Positions 45,406 through 53,893 are shown, numbered from the stretch's first letter. The stretch: 64,000 nt of DNA from Prevotella sp. (GCA_017458125.1 JAFTGB010000066.1:1-64000); one strand, 5' to 3'. A program made the numbers and translations. The notes: generated by a model not told the origin, from the sequence alone.

Positions 45406-46716
45406 TTATTTGTTGTTTTCTTCAAAAACAGCCATGCGCTCTTCCAGCTGCTCGTACTGGTGATTTTCTATAAACGAGGTACACACGCGCAAGCCTTCCT
45501 GATGCGAGCCTGTGGTGATGAGGCAGATGGCCGAGACGCCATAGTACATCAGTTCGCGGGCCAGTTCACCACTCGTCATCTGCTTGTAGCCGATGGTGAA
45601 GTAGAAGCCGTCGGCAATGGGCTGGTCGAGGTCGCGATCGTAGACGATGTGGAAGCCGTGACGCAGGAAAATGTCCTTCAGCTTGCGGGCACGGTCGCCA
45701 TACACCTTCACATCGCTGCGGAAGTCGTAGGTCCCGTCGCAGGCAGCGCGCAGCATGGCCGCCATGGCATACTGTGCAGAATGACTGGTACCGCTGCTGA
45801 GGGCATAGAGCATGCGTGTGGAGAACACCAGTCCGAAGGGCAGACCCTCGTAGCGTGCTGAGAGGTCGTCGTAGTGGCGGTGGAACAGTTTGTTGCTGAT
45901 GCACGTCACGCCGATGCGCTCGCCGGCATAGCTGAAAGCCTTGCTGCCGCTGATGAGCAGGATGTAGTTGTCCGTATAGTGAGCCACGGTGGGCTGGTAG
46001 GGTGGCTCGAAGGGTTTCGACAGGTCTTTACGGAAGTCCATGGCGAAGTAGGCCAAATCCTCCATGACTATGGCGTCGTACTTCGTGGCCAGTTCGCCGA
46101 TGGTCTTCAGTTCCTCCTCCGTCATGCATATCCATGCCGGATTGTTGGGGTTGGAGTAGACGATGGCGCAGATGTTTCCCACCTTCAGGTACCCTTCCAG
46201 CTTTTGGCGCAGCTTTTCGCCACGGTAGTCGTAGACGTCGAAAGTCTCGTATTTTACGCCCTGCACTTGCAGCTGCATCTTCTGGACGGGGAAACCCGGG
46301 TCGATGAACAGCACCGTGTCCTTCGCCCTGTTAGCCTGCGAACAGGTAAGGAACGAGGCGAAGGTGCCCTGCATGCTGCCGCTGACGGGTACGCAGCCCT
46401 CCGGGGCGATGTCGACATTGATAAAAGCCTTGACGAACCGCGAGGCCTGGCACTTCAGTTCCGGGTAGCCCTGAATGTCGGGATAGCTGTGGGCGATGCC
46501 TTCCTGGAGTGCTTTCACCTGTGCGTCTACGCCCACCTGTGCGGCAGGCAGTCCGGGGATGCCCATCTCCATCTTGATGAACTCCACGCCGCTTTCCTTC
46601 TCGGCCATGGCAGCTACCTGCTTCACCTCGCGGATGGTGGCTTTGGCGAAGTCCTGAATGCCCAACTGGGCAATCAGTCTGTCTACGATGTCTTTCTTTA
46701 TGGGAGTCTGTTTCAT
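45406..46716 (-). CDS. Class I/II pyridoxal-phosphate aminotransferase
   Basis: A 436-residue fold-type I enzyme. The PLP lysine lies in ISGSKAFSYAGERIG; NPNNPAWICMTEEEL and IVMEDLAYF are the cofactor-binding segments. It probably interconverts aromatic amino acids and their 2-oxoacids, feeding or draining the indolepyruvate oxidoreductase encoded just upstream. Its start overlaps the iorB stop (ATGA), a strong sign of joint translation. The exact amino acid cannot be read from the sequence. Confidence 0.9.
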   Translation of the reverse strand: MKQTPIKKDIVDRLIAQLGIQDFAKATIREVKQVAAMAEKESGVEFIKMEMGIPGLPAAQVGVDAQVKALQEGIAHSYPDIQGYPELKCQASRFVKAFINVDIAPEGCVPVSGSMQGTFASFLTCSQANRAKDTVLFIDPGFPVQKMQLQVQGVKYETFDVYDYRGEKLRQKLEGYLKVGNICAIVYSNPNNPAWICMTEEELKTIGELATKYDAIVMEDLAYFAMDFRKDLSKPFEPPYQPTVAHYTDNYILLISGSKAFSYAGERIGVTCISNKLFHRHYDDLSARYEGLPFGLVFSTRMLYALSSGTSHSAQYAMAAMLRAACDGTYDFRSDVKVYGDRARKLKDIFLRHGFHIVYDRDLDQPIADGFYFTIGYKQMTSGELARELMYYGVSAICLITTGSHQEGLRVCTSFIENHQYEQLEERMAVFEENNK

Positions 46717-47285
46717 CGCTGGGCCTCCTTGCCTATGGCTAATGCTTTGATGTTGGCCTCGACGATGGCGTCGCCCTTGCGGCCGAAGACACGGCGGATG
46801 GCGTCCTCTAACTTTTCGTACTCGATGCCTAAGGCTTTCTGTGCGGCACCTAAGAGGATGACGTTGGCCGAGCGGGGCACTCCGGCATCCTTGGCCTTTT
46901 GCTCAATGTCGAGCATGATGACGTTGGGCAACTTTCCGAGGTCGCCTTTGATGACTTCGATGTCAGGGTAGTTGGGAATGTTGACGAAGGGAGTCGATGA
47001 GGTGATGATCCAGCCGTCCTTCTTCAGGTAAGGCAGGTAGCGCAGGGCCTCCATGGGTTCCATGGAGATGATGACGTCGGCAGCCCCCTTGGCAATGAGG
47101 TCGCTGGCAATGGGTTCTGACGATATGCGCAGGTTCGACTGTACGTCGCCGCCCCGTTGGCTCATGCCGTGCACCTCGGCCTGCTTGATGTATAGGTTCT
47201 CGTTCATGGCTGCTTCGCCTATGATGGTAGCGATAGAGAGGATACCTTGTCCGCCCACGCCACAGAGGATGATATCTGTTTTCAT
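46713..47285 (-). CDS. iorB: Indolepyruvate:ferredoxin oxidoreductase, beta subunit
   Basis: A 190-residue gamma-type subunit of 2-oxoacid:ferredoxin oxidoreductases. Opens with DIILCGVGGQGILSIATIIGEAA, the family signature, and has EVHGMSQRGGDVQSNLRIS. With IorA it interconverts aryl pyruvates, CoA and oxidised ferredoxin with aryl-acetyl-CoA, CO2 and reduced ferredoxin. Overlaps iorA upstream by 4 bp and the aminotransferase downstream by 4 bp. Confidence 0.94.
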   Translation of the reverse strand: MKTDIILCGVGGQGILSIATIIGEAAMNENLYIKQAEVHGMSQRGGDVQSNLRISSEPIASDLIAKGAADVIISMEPMEALRYLPYLKKDGWIITSSTPFVNIPNYPDIEVIKGDLGKLPNVIMLDIEQKAKDAGVPRSANVILLGAAQKALGIEYEKLEDAIRRVFGRKGDAIVEANIKALAIGKEAQR

Positions 47286-48880
47286 TTTGCTTTCTTCTGC
47301 TTAAGGTGTCTTTGTAATGTCTGCATGCACTCACGGCGGGGAATAATGACGGAAGTGCCGTGGTAGTTGATTTCGTCGCGGATGGCCTGTGTAATCTCCG
47401 GCATGTTCTTGGGCAGGGGAACCACCACTTTCAGGTGCTCTTCGCTGAGCCCTAAGCCGCGGCAGATGGCCTCGAACTTGTTGGTACCGGCCGAGTCCTG
47501 TCCGCCGGTCATGCCCGTGGTCAGGTTGTCAGAGATGATGACGGTGATGTCGGCGTTCTCGTTGATGGCATCCAAGAGTCCTGTCATGCCGCTATGGGTG
47601 AACGTGGAGTCGCCAATGATGGCCACGGCAGGCCACTGACCGGCGTCGGCAGCGCCTTTGGCCATGGTGATGGAGGCACCCATGTCGACGCACGAGTGTA
47701 TGGCGTGGAACGGCGGCAGGAAGCCCAATGTGTAGCATCCGATGTCGCCGAAGACGCGCGGATTGTCGTATTCGCGCAGCACCTCGTTCAGGGCGGCATA
47801 GACGTCGCGGTGTCCGCAGCCCTGACACAGTGCGGGGGGACGTGGGGCTACGTCGGCGCATGGGTCGAAGCACTGGTCTGTCTCCATGTCCAATGCCTTC
47901 TTGACAATGTCGGGGTTCAGCTCGCCCGTGCGGGGCAGCGTGCCGTCCAGCTTGCCATGAACAGTCTTCAGGTCAGCCACGCCGCGTACCATGTCCTCGA
48001 TGAAGGGCTGGCCCTCCTCGACGATAAGTACCTGCTGGCACTCGTCCATCAGGCGGCGTACTAACTGTTTGGGCAGCGGGTACTGCGAAATCTTCAGGAT
48101 GGGGTAGGGTGAACCCTTGGGGAAGCACTCGCTGACGTAGTTGTAGCCGATGCCACTGGCCAGTATGCCTAACGACTTGTCTTCACCATCCTTATATATA
48201 TTATAAGGTGAAGCGGCGGCGTCCTGCTCCAACTGGGCTTGCTGAGCCGTCACGACGTCGTTGCGACGGCGGGCGTTGGCCGGCAGCAGCACCCAGTTCT
48301 TGGCCTCGGCGTTGTAGTTCAGGTCGTTCTGCTGACGTGGAACGTCAGCGCACTGAACGACGGCGCGGCTATGGGCCATGCGTGTGGTGACGCGCATCAG
48401 CACGGGCAGCTTGATGCGCTCCGAGTAGTCGAAGGCCACGCTCATCATGTCGTAGGCCTCCTGCTGGTTAGAGGGCTCGAAGGTGGGGATGAGTGCGAAC
48501 TTGCCGTAGAAGCGCGAGTCCTGCTCGTCCTGCGATGAGTGCATGGAGGGGTCGTCGGCCACGAGCACGATGACACCGCCGTTGACTCCCGTCATGCCGC
48601 TGTTGACAAACGGGTCGGCGCAGACGTTCAGTCCTACGTGTTTCATGCACACCAGTGCGCGCTTGCCCATGAACGACATGCCCAGAGCAGCCTCCATGGC
48701 CGTCTTCTCGTTGGTCGACCAGCGGCTGTGTATGCTGCGCTCGCGTGCCAGCTGGTTGCCCTGTATGAACTCAGTGATTTCGGTTGACGGCGTGCCGGGA
48801 TAGGCATACACACCGCTTAGCCCGGCATGGATGGCACCTAACGCTATGGCCTCGTCGCCCAGTAACAGTTTCTTTGTCAT
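47282..48880 (-). CDS. iorA: Indolepyruvate:ferredoxin oxidoreductase, alpha subunit (no ferredoxin tail)
   Basis: A 532-residue TPP-dependent catalytic subunit. The N-terminal pyrimidine-binding half has AYPGTPSTEI and HVGLNVCADPFVNSGMTGVNGG; the TPP half has ALCQGCGHRDVYAAL and GDIGCYTLGFLPPF, with GDSTFTHSGMTGL. The classic archaeal enzyme carries a C-terminal ferredoxin domain with two four-cysteine clusters; here the protein stops at LQRHLKQKKAK with no CxxCxxC motif. First gene of the eight-gene aryl-acid operon, with TACATTTG at 48919-48926 as promoter. Confidence 0.94.
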   Translation of the reverse strand: MTKKLLLGDEAIALGAIHAGLSGVYAYPGTPSTEITEFIQGNQLARERSIHSRWSTNEKTAMEAALGMSFMGKRALVCMKHVGLNVCADPFVNSGMTGVNGGVIVLVADDPSMHSSQDEQDSRFYGKFALIPTFEPSNQQEAYDMMSVAFDYSERIKLPVLMRVTTRMAHSRAVVQCADVPRQQNDLNYNAEAKNWVLLPANARRRNDVVTAQQAQLEQDAAASPYNIYKDGEDKSLGILASGIGYNYVSECFPKGSPYPILKISQYPLPKQLVRRLMDECQQVLIVEEGQPFIEDMVRGVADLKTVHGKLDGTLPRTGELNPDIVKKALDMETDQCFDPCADVAPRPPALCQGCGHRDVYAALNEVLREYDNPRVFGDIGCYTLGFLPPFHAIHSCVDMGASITMAKGAADAGQWPAVAIIGDSTFTHSGMTGLLDAINENADITVIISDNLTTGMTGGQDSAGTNKFEAICRGLGLSEEHLKVVVPLPKNMPEITQAIRDEINYHGTSVIIPRRECMQTLQRHLKQKKAK

Positions 48881-48918
48881 ATTTTGTCTTTTTGTTAGTT
48901 TTTAACCCTAATGGATTG

Positions 48919-49051
48919 CAAATGTACGGCTTTTTATCCAATCTGGCAAATATATGACGAGAAAATTACGTATTCTCTTTCATGCCACCTCAGTTGATTT
49001 TGCTTTTCCTGCAAATTATTTTGGCATTTAGCGCACTTCTTTGTACCTTTG
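48919..49051. promoter_or_regulatory. Divergent promoters of the iorA operon and pyrE
   Basis: TACATTTG on the minus strand (48919-48926, 39 bp before the iorA ATG) and TACCTTTG on the plus strand (49044-49051, 31 bp before the pyrE ATG). Confidence 0.65.
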
Positions 49052-49081
49052 CGGGCAAAATAATTTAACGAGAGATATATT

Positions 49082-49714
49082 ATGAATACAATCAAGCACC
49101 TTTTTGCACAGAAGCTGATGGACATTCAGGCCATCAAGCTGCAGCCCAGCGAGCCCTTCACGTGGGCCTCTGGTTGGAAGTCGCCTATTTACACTGACAA
49201 CCGCAAAACGTTAGGATACCCGCAGGTCCGCTCGTTTGTCAAGTTGGAACTCTGTCATCTCATACAGGAGCAGTTCCCCGAGACTGAGGCTGTGGCTGGC
49301 GTGGCTACGGGCGCCATTGCTCAGGGTGCGCTGGTTGCCGAAGAGTTAGGGCTGCCCTACGCCTACGTGCGTCCGAAGCCGAAGGACCACGGCATGGGCA
49401 ACCAGGTGGAGGGCGAACTGAAGAAGGGTGCCAAGGTCATTGTCGTTGAAGACCTCATCTCTACCGGCGGCTCGTCGCTGAAGGCCGTTGCCGCCCTGCG
49501 CGCCTATGGTGTCGAGGTCATTGGCATGGTGGCGTCGTTCACCTACGGCTTCCCCGTGGCTGAAGAGGCCTTCCGCGAGGCTGGTGTGCGCTTGGTGACG
49601 CTGAGCGACTATCAGGCTGTGGTCGAGCAGGCTGCACAGACGGGCTACATCAAGGACGACGAGAAAGCCGTGCTTGCCGAGTGGCGCAAGGATCCAAGTA
49701 CGTGGGGGGTATAG
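49082..49714 (+). CDS. pyrE: Orotate phosphoribosyltransferase
   Basis: Adds ribose-5-phosphate from PRPP to orotate in pyrimidine synthesis. A 210-residue type I PRTase with the PRPP loop VIVVEDLISTGGSS and YVRPKPKDHGMGNQVEG. Length is normal. Followed after 3 bp by an SRPBCC-domain gene, and co-transcribed with it. Confidence 0.95.
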   Translation: MNTIKHLFAQKLMDIQAIKLQPSEPFTWASGWKSPIYTDNRKTLGYPQVRSFVKLELCHLIQEQFPETEAVAGVATGAIAQGALVAEELGLPYAYVRPKPKDHGMGNQVEGELKKGAKVIVVEDLISTGGSSLKAVAALRAYGVEVIGMVASFTYGFPVAEEAFREAGVRLVTLSDYQAVVEQAAQTGYIKDDEKAVLAEWRKDPSTWGV

Positions 49715-49717
49715 GCT

Positions 49718-50131
49718 ATGACAAAGTTTGAGAGTAGCGTAAAGCAGATACCGTATCCCGTAGAGGATGTGTATCGTAATATCAGTGACCTCAGCAACTT
49801 GGAGCGTGTGCGTGACCGCGTGCCTGAGGATAAGTTGAACAGTTTCTCCTTTGACCAAGACTCTGTCAGCGTCAATGTGTCGCCTGTTGGCGATTTGAAG
49901 CTGCGTATCATTGAGCGCGAGGAGAACAAGTGTGTGAAATTCGAGACCGAACAGTCGCCGTTGCCCTTCAACCTGTGGGTTCAGGTGCTGCCTGTCAGTG
50001 CCACGGAGAGCAAGATGAAGGTCACCGTCAAGGCCGATATTCCCTTCATGCTTAAAGGCATGGTGGCAGGTCCTTTGCAGGACGGTGTCGAGAAGATTGC
50101 CGATGCCTTGTCGCAGATACCGTATGTATAA
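49718..50131 (+). CDS. SRPBCC (START/Bet v1-like) family protein
   Basis: A 137-residue small ligand-binding fold (polyketide cyclase/dehydrase-like) with a helix-grip pattern: EDVYRNISDLSNLERVRDRVPE at the start, paired beta strands in the middle and a long C-terminal helix (GVEKIADALSQIPYV). Found next to pyrE in related genomes by my recollection, but its ligand is unknown. Confidence 0.8.
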   Translation: MTKFESSVKQIPYPVEDVYRNISDLSNLERVRDRVPEDKLNSFSFDQDSVSVNVSPVGDLKLRIIEREENKCVKFETEQSPLPFNLWVQVLPVSATESKMKVTVKADIPFMLKGMVAGPLQDGVEKIADALSQIPYV

Positions 50132-50134
50132 CCA

Positions 50135-50244
50135 GTTCATAGTTCATAGTTCATCATTCATAGTTGGGCTTGCGCGCTTTTTTCTGTGAACTGTAACTGT
50201 GGATTGTAACTATGAACTATGAACTATGAGCAATGAACAATGAA
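50135..50244. repeat. Inverted word repeat before argH
   Basis: gttcatagttcatagttcat words (50135-50166) face aactatgaactatgaactatg words (50208-50244) around a 41-nt loop. The right arm contains the argH start codon at 50240. Confidence 0.85.
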
Positions 50245-51577
50245 TAAACTTTGGGAGAAGAATTTTGAGGTGAACGCAGAGATTGAGCGTTTCACCGTAG
50301 GCCGGGACAGAGAGATGGACCTCTATCTGGCCCGTTACGACGTGCTGGGCTCCATGGCTCACATCACCATGCTGGAAAGCATAGGCCTGATAGGCAAGGA
50401 CGAGCTGCCCCTGCTGCTCGACGAGCTGAAGAACATCTATCAGGTGTGCGAGCGCGGCGAGTTCCGCATCGAGGATGGCGTCGAGGACGTGCATTCGCAG
50501 GTGGAGCTGATGCTTACGCGCCGTCTGGGCGACATGGGCAAGAAGATACACTCCGGCCGCTCGCGTAACGACCAGGTGCTGGTGGACCTGAAGCTCTTTA
50601 CGCGCCACGAACTGATGGAGGTGGCCGAGGGTGTCAAGGTGCTTTTTGACGAGCTTATCCAGAAGAGCGAGCAGTACAAGGACGTCCTTATGCCGGGCTA
50701 CACCCATCTGCAGGTGGCCATGCCCAGCAGCTTCGGCCTGTGGTTCGGAGCATACGCCGAGAGTCTCACTGACGACATGCTGTTCCTGCAGGCCGCCTAC
50801 CGCATGACCAACCGCAACCCCTTGGGGTCGGCGGCGGGTTATGGCAGCTCCTTCCCCCTGAACCGTCAGATGACGACCGACCTTTTGGGCTTCGACTCCA
50901 TGGACTACAACGTGGTGTACGCCCAGATGGGTCGCGGCAAGATGGAGCGAAACGTAGGCTTCGCCCTGGCTTCCATCGCCGGCACGCTGGCCAAGCTGGC
51001 CTTCGACGCCTGCCTGTTCAACTCGCAGAACTTCTCGTTTGTCCGTCTGCCCAAGGAGTGTACTACTGGCAGCAGCATCATGCCGCACAAGAAGAACCCC
51101 GACGTCTTTGAGCTGATACGTGCCAAGTCGAACAAGCTGCAGGCCCTGCCTCAGCAGGTGACGCTCATCATGAACAACCTGCCCGTGGGCTACTTCCGCG
51201 ACCTGCAGATTATCAAGGAGGTGTTCCTGCCTGCCTTCGGCGAGCTGAAGGACTGCCTCTCCATGTGCGCGTACATTATTAATAAGATAGAGGTACGCAA
51301 GGACATCCTCGACAATCCGATGTACGACCCTATGTTCTCCGTCGAGACCGTGAACCGCTTAGCTGCCGAGGGCATGCCCTTCCGCGACGCTTACCGTCAG
51401 GTAGGTCTGGCCATAGAGGCCGGCACCTTCCGTCCAGACAAGGACATCCACCACACCCATGAAGGCTCCATTGGCAACCTGTGTAACGACCGCATACAGG
51501 CGCTGATGCAGCACACGCTGGACGGTTTCTCCTTCGACCGCGTGCTGAATGCCGAGAAACAACTGCTGCAACGATGA
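50240..51577 (+). CDS. argH: Argininosuccinate lyase
   Basis: Splits argininosuccinate to arginine and fumarate. 445 residues; the superfamily signature GSSIMPHKKNPD is present, along with EDVHSQVE, GRSRNDQVLVDL and HLQVAMP. The ATG at 50240 gives MNKLWEKNFEV, a normal N-terminus, although the codon lies in the repeat arm. The stop overlaps the start of the following lipoprotein (ATGA). Confidence 0.96.
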   Translation: MNKLWEKNFEVNAEIERFTVGRDREMDLYLARYDVLGSMAHITMLESIGLIGKDELPLLLDELKNIYQVCERGEFRIEDGVEDVHSQVELMLTRRLGDMGKKIHSGRSRNDQVLVDLKLFTRHELMEVAEGVKVLFDELIQKSEQYKDVLMPGYTHLQVAMPSSFGLWFGAYAESLTDDMLFLQAAYRMTNRNPLGSAAGYGSSFPLNRQMTTDLLGFDSMDYNVVYAQMGRGKMERNVGFALASIAGTLAKLAFDACLFNSQNFSFVRLPKECTTGSSIMPHKKNPDVFELIRAKSNKLQALPQQVTLIMNNLPVGYFRDLQIIKEVFLPAFGELKDCLSMCAYIINKIEVRKDILDNPMYDPMFSVETVNRLAAEGMPFRDAYRQVGLAIEAGTFRPDKDIHHTHEGSIGNLCNDRIQALMQHTLDGFSFDRVLNAEKQLLQR

Positions 51578-52149
51578 GAAAGGCTGCACGTCTACTGCTC
51601 GCCGCATGCTGTATGCTGCTGTCAGCCTGTCAGGCTGAGGGCGAGTTCTCGACATGGCCGTGCCGCTTCGGCTACGACAACGGCTTGCACTTGGATGCTA
51701 CGCTGGCCTCGGCCATGGAGTATAACTCGCGCGGCGTCTTCTGCAAGATATGGGAGTCGGCGTCGGGTGGCGTGGCGTTCATCAATTTCCAGAACAACCA
51801 CGGCATGACGTCGTCCAAGGAAGAGACGGCCATGGAGCGGCAGGCCAGCTACGTCTTAGGGCTCAACAACGGCATCATTGTGGGCTTCCCCTCGCTTGCC
51901 GACGGCTTCGTGGCCTACGACGCCCAGTGTCCCAACTGCGTGCGTGCCTCGGACAACTACGTCAACCCCAAGTTCCCTGTCACCATGACCTCTACCGGCA
52001 TCGCCACCTGTCAGAAGTGCGGCCGTAAGTACGACCTCAACAACGGCGGCATCATCCAGAACGGCGAAAAGGGCGATGTGGGCTTAGAGAAGTATCTGGC
52101 CTCCACCACCGGTCCCCAGGGCTATATCGCGGTGGGCACCAAGCGTTAA
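51574..52149 (+). CDS. Lipoprotein with Rieske-like two-cysteine-pair domain
   Basis: A 191-residue lipoprotein (signal LLLAACCMLLSAC). The C-terminal half has CPNC (near residue 125) and CQKCGRKYDLNNGG (near residue 150), followed by GPQGYIAVG, the layout of a Rieske fold. Rieske 2Fe-2S proteins use CxH...CxxH; here both histidines are cysteine, so a rubredoxin-like iron or zinc site is more likely. It is coupled to argH by a 4-bp overlap, with no evident shared role. Confidence 0.75.
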   Translation: MRKAARLLLAACCMLLSACQAEGEFSTWPCRFGYDNGLHLDATLASAMEYNSRGVFCKIWESASGGVAFINFQNNHGMTSSKEETAMERQASYVLGLNNGIIVGFPSLADGFVAYDAQCPNCVRASDNYVNPKFPVTMTSTGIATCQKCGRKYDLNNGGIIQNGEKGDVGLEKYLASTTGPQGYIAVGTKR

Positions 52150-52156
52150 GGAAGGT

Positions 52157-52267
52157 CTAAAGAAGGTTATGCTGTTGCAGCCATGCCTTGCCGCTCGGCG
52201 TAAGGCAGAAGAGCAAGAACAGTATACATGGAACACCATAAACCAGAAAAATCAGATACATTCCCAT
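52157..52267 (-). CDS. Very small membrane protein
   Basis: 36 residues with one hydrophobic segment (YLIFLVYGVPCILFLLFCL) and a polar tail (TPSGKAWLQQHNLL). It follows the small membrane protein gene by 2 bp on the same strand, so it is probably a real partner gene. Function unknown. Confidence 0.6.
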   Translation of the reverse strand: MGMYLIFLVYGVPCILFLLFCLTPSGKAWLQQHNLL

Positions 52268-52269
52268 AA

Positions 52270-52559
52270 TCAAACCTCTTTTTTGCGCTTCTTGTTTGTT
52301 AATACTAATCCTGCTATGAGCGTCGAGACGGCCACGATAGTTCCTAACACATAGATGAGAGAACTGTCTGACACGTCCTTGAAAAGCGAAGAGATAACAA
52401 CGACTGTTGCCACATATTTGGAGATGTCGAGAAAATACTTTCCAAGATTCTCCAGCCAAGTGTTTTCCATTTCCGCCTTCTGCTCTGCTGTCGGAACAGC
52501 CTGCTCCTGCCTGTTTGGCTGTGGTCTTTGTGACTTGTTTTTTCGCGTCTGACACTCAT
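52270..52559 (-). pseudogene. DUF6722-like small membrane protein with a frameshift in an A-tract
   Basis: The body MENTWLENLGKYFLDIS plus two membrane helices and a KKRKK tail (ATG at 52470) is a typical DUF6722-like protein. The frame remains open upstream and reads NKSQRPQPNRQEQAVPTAEQKAE, which looks like its natural N-terminus but has no start. The only promoter-proximal ATG (52559, MSVRREK) is in another frame; one extra A in the A6 run near 52540 would join them. This is a sequencing error, phase variation or decay. The downstream ATG may still give a 66-residue product. Confidence 0.6.
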
Positions 52560-52589
52560 AAGTCTCGCTTATATTGCATGTTTGCGTTG

Positions 52590-52632
52590 CAAAGATAGGT
52601 AATTAATCCCATTTCTCCAAACCTTTGGAGAA
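52590..52632 (-). promoter_or_regulatory. Promoter and palindromic operator of the small membrane genes
   Basis: TATCTTTG on the minus strand (52590-52597). Immediately upstream lies the perfect palindrome ttctccaaa-cc-tttggagaa (52613-52632), placed where the -33 element would be, so it could be a repressor site. Confidence 0.5.
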
Positions 52633-52750
52633 AAATAAGCGCTTGTTAGTTATTCCATAAAAGAATTTTCCCTTCATTCTTGAGCTTGTCTGCGTTCCTC
52701 GCCACATGGTTTCTTGGCCGACTGGATGCCATTTTATTGCTGGCGATTTT

Positions 52751-52873
52751 ACGTTTTCCCGAGATTGGTATTATTTTTTCCCGAGATTGCAACCCTTTTT
52801 TCCCGAGATTTAAGGTAACAATCTCGGGAAAAAAGGGTTGCAATCTCGGGAAAACGTGATTTGCTTCTCGGGT
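52751..52873. repeat. 35-bp-stem inverted repeat with repeated 'cccgagatt' units
   Basis: 52776-52810 pairs perfectly with 52820-52854 (9-nt loop). Each arm carries two ttttcccgagatt units; a third left unit lies at 52751-52766 and a partial right unit near 52866. The 496-bp gap 52471-52966 holds the frameshifted N-terminus, the operator, AT-rich DNA without a gene (52633-52750), this repeat and the HU promoter (TATATTTG, 52926-52933). Confidence 0.85.
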
Positions 52874-52966
52874 TAATTAAACTTAAATGTGCATACTTTT
52901 CGGTACCACGAATGCTGTTTTGACGTATATTTGCAGAAAGAAACCGACACTAACACTGAAGCAGAT

Positions 52967-53428
52967 ATGGAGAACAAGAAAGGAAGCATCATGTTTTACG
53001 CGGTCAACGACCAGCGTACTACGGCCATCAAGAAGGGATACTCGCTGCGTCCGTACCGGCTCCCGACCATCGACGCCCGCGAGCTTTCCATGCATGTGGA
53101 GATGGACTCGAAGATAGACCATGCCCGCGTGGAGTACATCATGGCATCGGTGGTCAAGCAGGTCAAGGAGATGGTGCTCAACGGGCACAAGGTGGAACTG
53201 GGCGACCTCGGCGTCATAGGGCTGTCGTGCCAAGGGACGGGCAGCGAGCGGAAGGAGGACGTGACGGTGAAGAACAACGTGAAGGCCGTGAAGTTCACGT
53301 TCCGTCCCTCGGTTTACTTAAAGGACAAGATGAAGCAGGTAGAGATGACGCGCGTGGAGCCTGAGGCCGTCAGTGGCCGTCAGCTCGACGCGAACGGGGC
53401 AGTGCTGATAACGGACAAGGAGGGCTGA
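52967..53428 (+). CDS. HU-like DNA-binding protein, Bacteroidales type
   Basis: A 153-residue protein of the long HU-related group common in Bacteroidales. ARVEYIMASVVKQVKEMVLNGHKVELGDLGVIGLSCQGTGSE matches the HU helix-strand core, followed by VKFTFRPSVYLKDKMK; the C-terminus is extended. The ATG at 52967 is chosen because it follows the TATATTTG promoter by about 33 bp. A related gene follows after 2 bp. Confidence 0.85.
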   Translation: MENKKGSIMFYAVNDQRTTAIKKGYSLRPYRLPTIDARELSMHVEMDSKIDHARVEYIMASVVKQVKEMVLNGHKVELGDLGVIGLSCQGTGSERKEDVTVKNNVKAVKFTFRPSVYLKDKMKQVEMTRVEPEAVSGRQLDANGAVLITDKEG

Positions 53429-53430
53429 CT

Positions 53431-53814
53431 ATGGGAACGATACTGCTGAAAAAATACCAGTTCAAGGGTGCTAACGCGCAGAGCGAGGGACTGTGGTACC
53501 CCAGGGTGGACCACTACAGCACCATCGGCACCGACGAGTTGTGCCAGCTGGCGTCCAACGATTCGCATGTGGAGCGCACTGAAGTGAAGTACGTCATCAA
53601 CGCCATTGTCAAGCAGATAGTCGAGCTGGTGCTGATGGGACACACCATTGTGATACCCGAGTTGGGCACCCTCTCCGTCAGTGCCGACGGCATCACCGTC
53701 GACGACTGGGACGACGTGAACTGCCAGCACATGATAAAACAGCTGAAGCTGAACCTGCGCGTCACCCCGGAAATCCGTCAGGCGCTGAAGTCGATAAGCA
53801 TGCGCATCAGGTAG
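53431..53814 (+). CDS. Second HU-like DNA-binding protein
   Basis: 127 residues with the same plan: VKYVINAIVKQIVELVLMGHTIVIPELGTLSVSADG, then IKQLKLNLRVTPEIRQALKSI. It is clearly related to the preceding gene but diverged. The pair may form a heterodimer (inference). It lies about 100 bp before tRNA-Leu. Confidence 0.83.
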   Translation: MGTILLKKYQFKGANAQSEGLWYPRVDHYSTIGTDELCQLASNDSHVERTEVKYVINAIVKQIVELVLMGHTIVIPELGTLSVSADGITVDDWDDVNCQHMIKQLKLNLRVTPEIRQALKSISMRIR

Positions 53815-53893
53815 TGCCGCGGTGCTTGGCGGTGCCATTCGGTGGCAAAATAAAAAAATACTGAAAATTTTTGGTTTTTTCTCTGAATTGCAC

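Noticed and set aside
52157-52555. 132-residue minus-strand ORF (MSDAKKQ...)
   Set aside because: Only its last 36 codons look real; the upstream part is out of frame with the small membrane protein that fits better.
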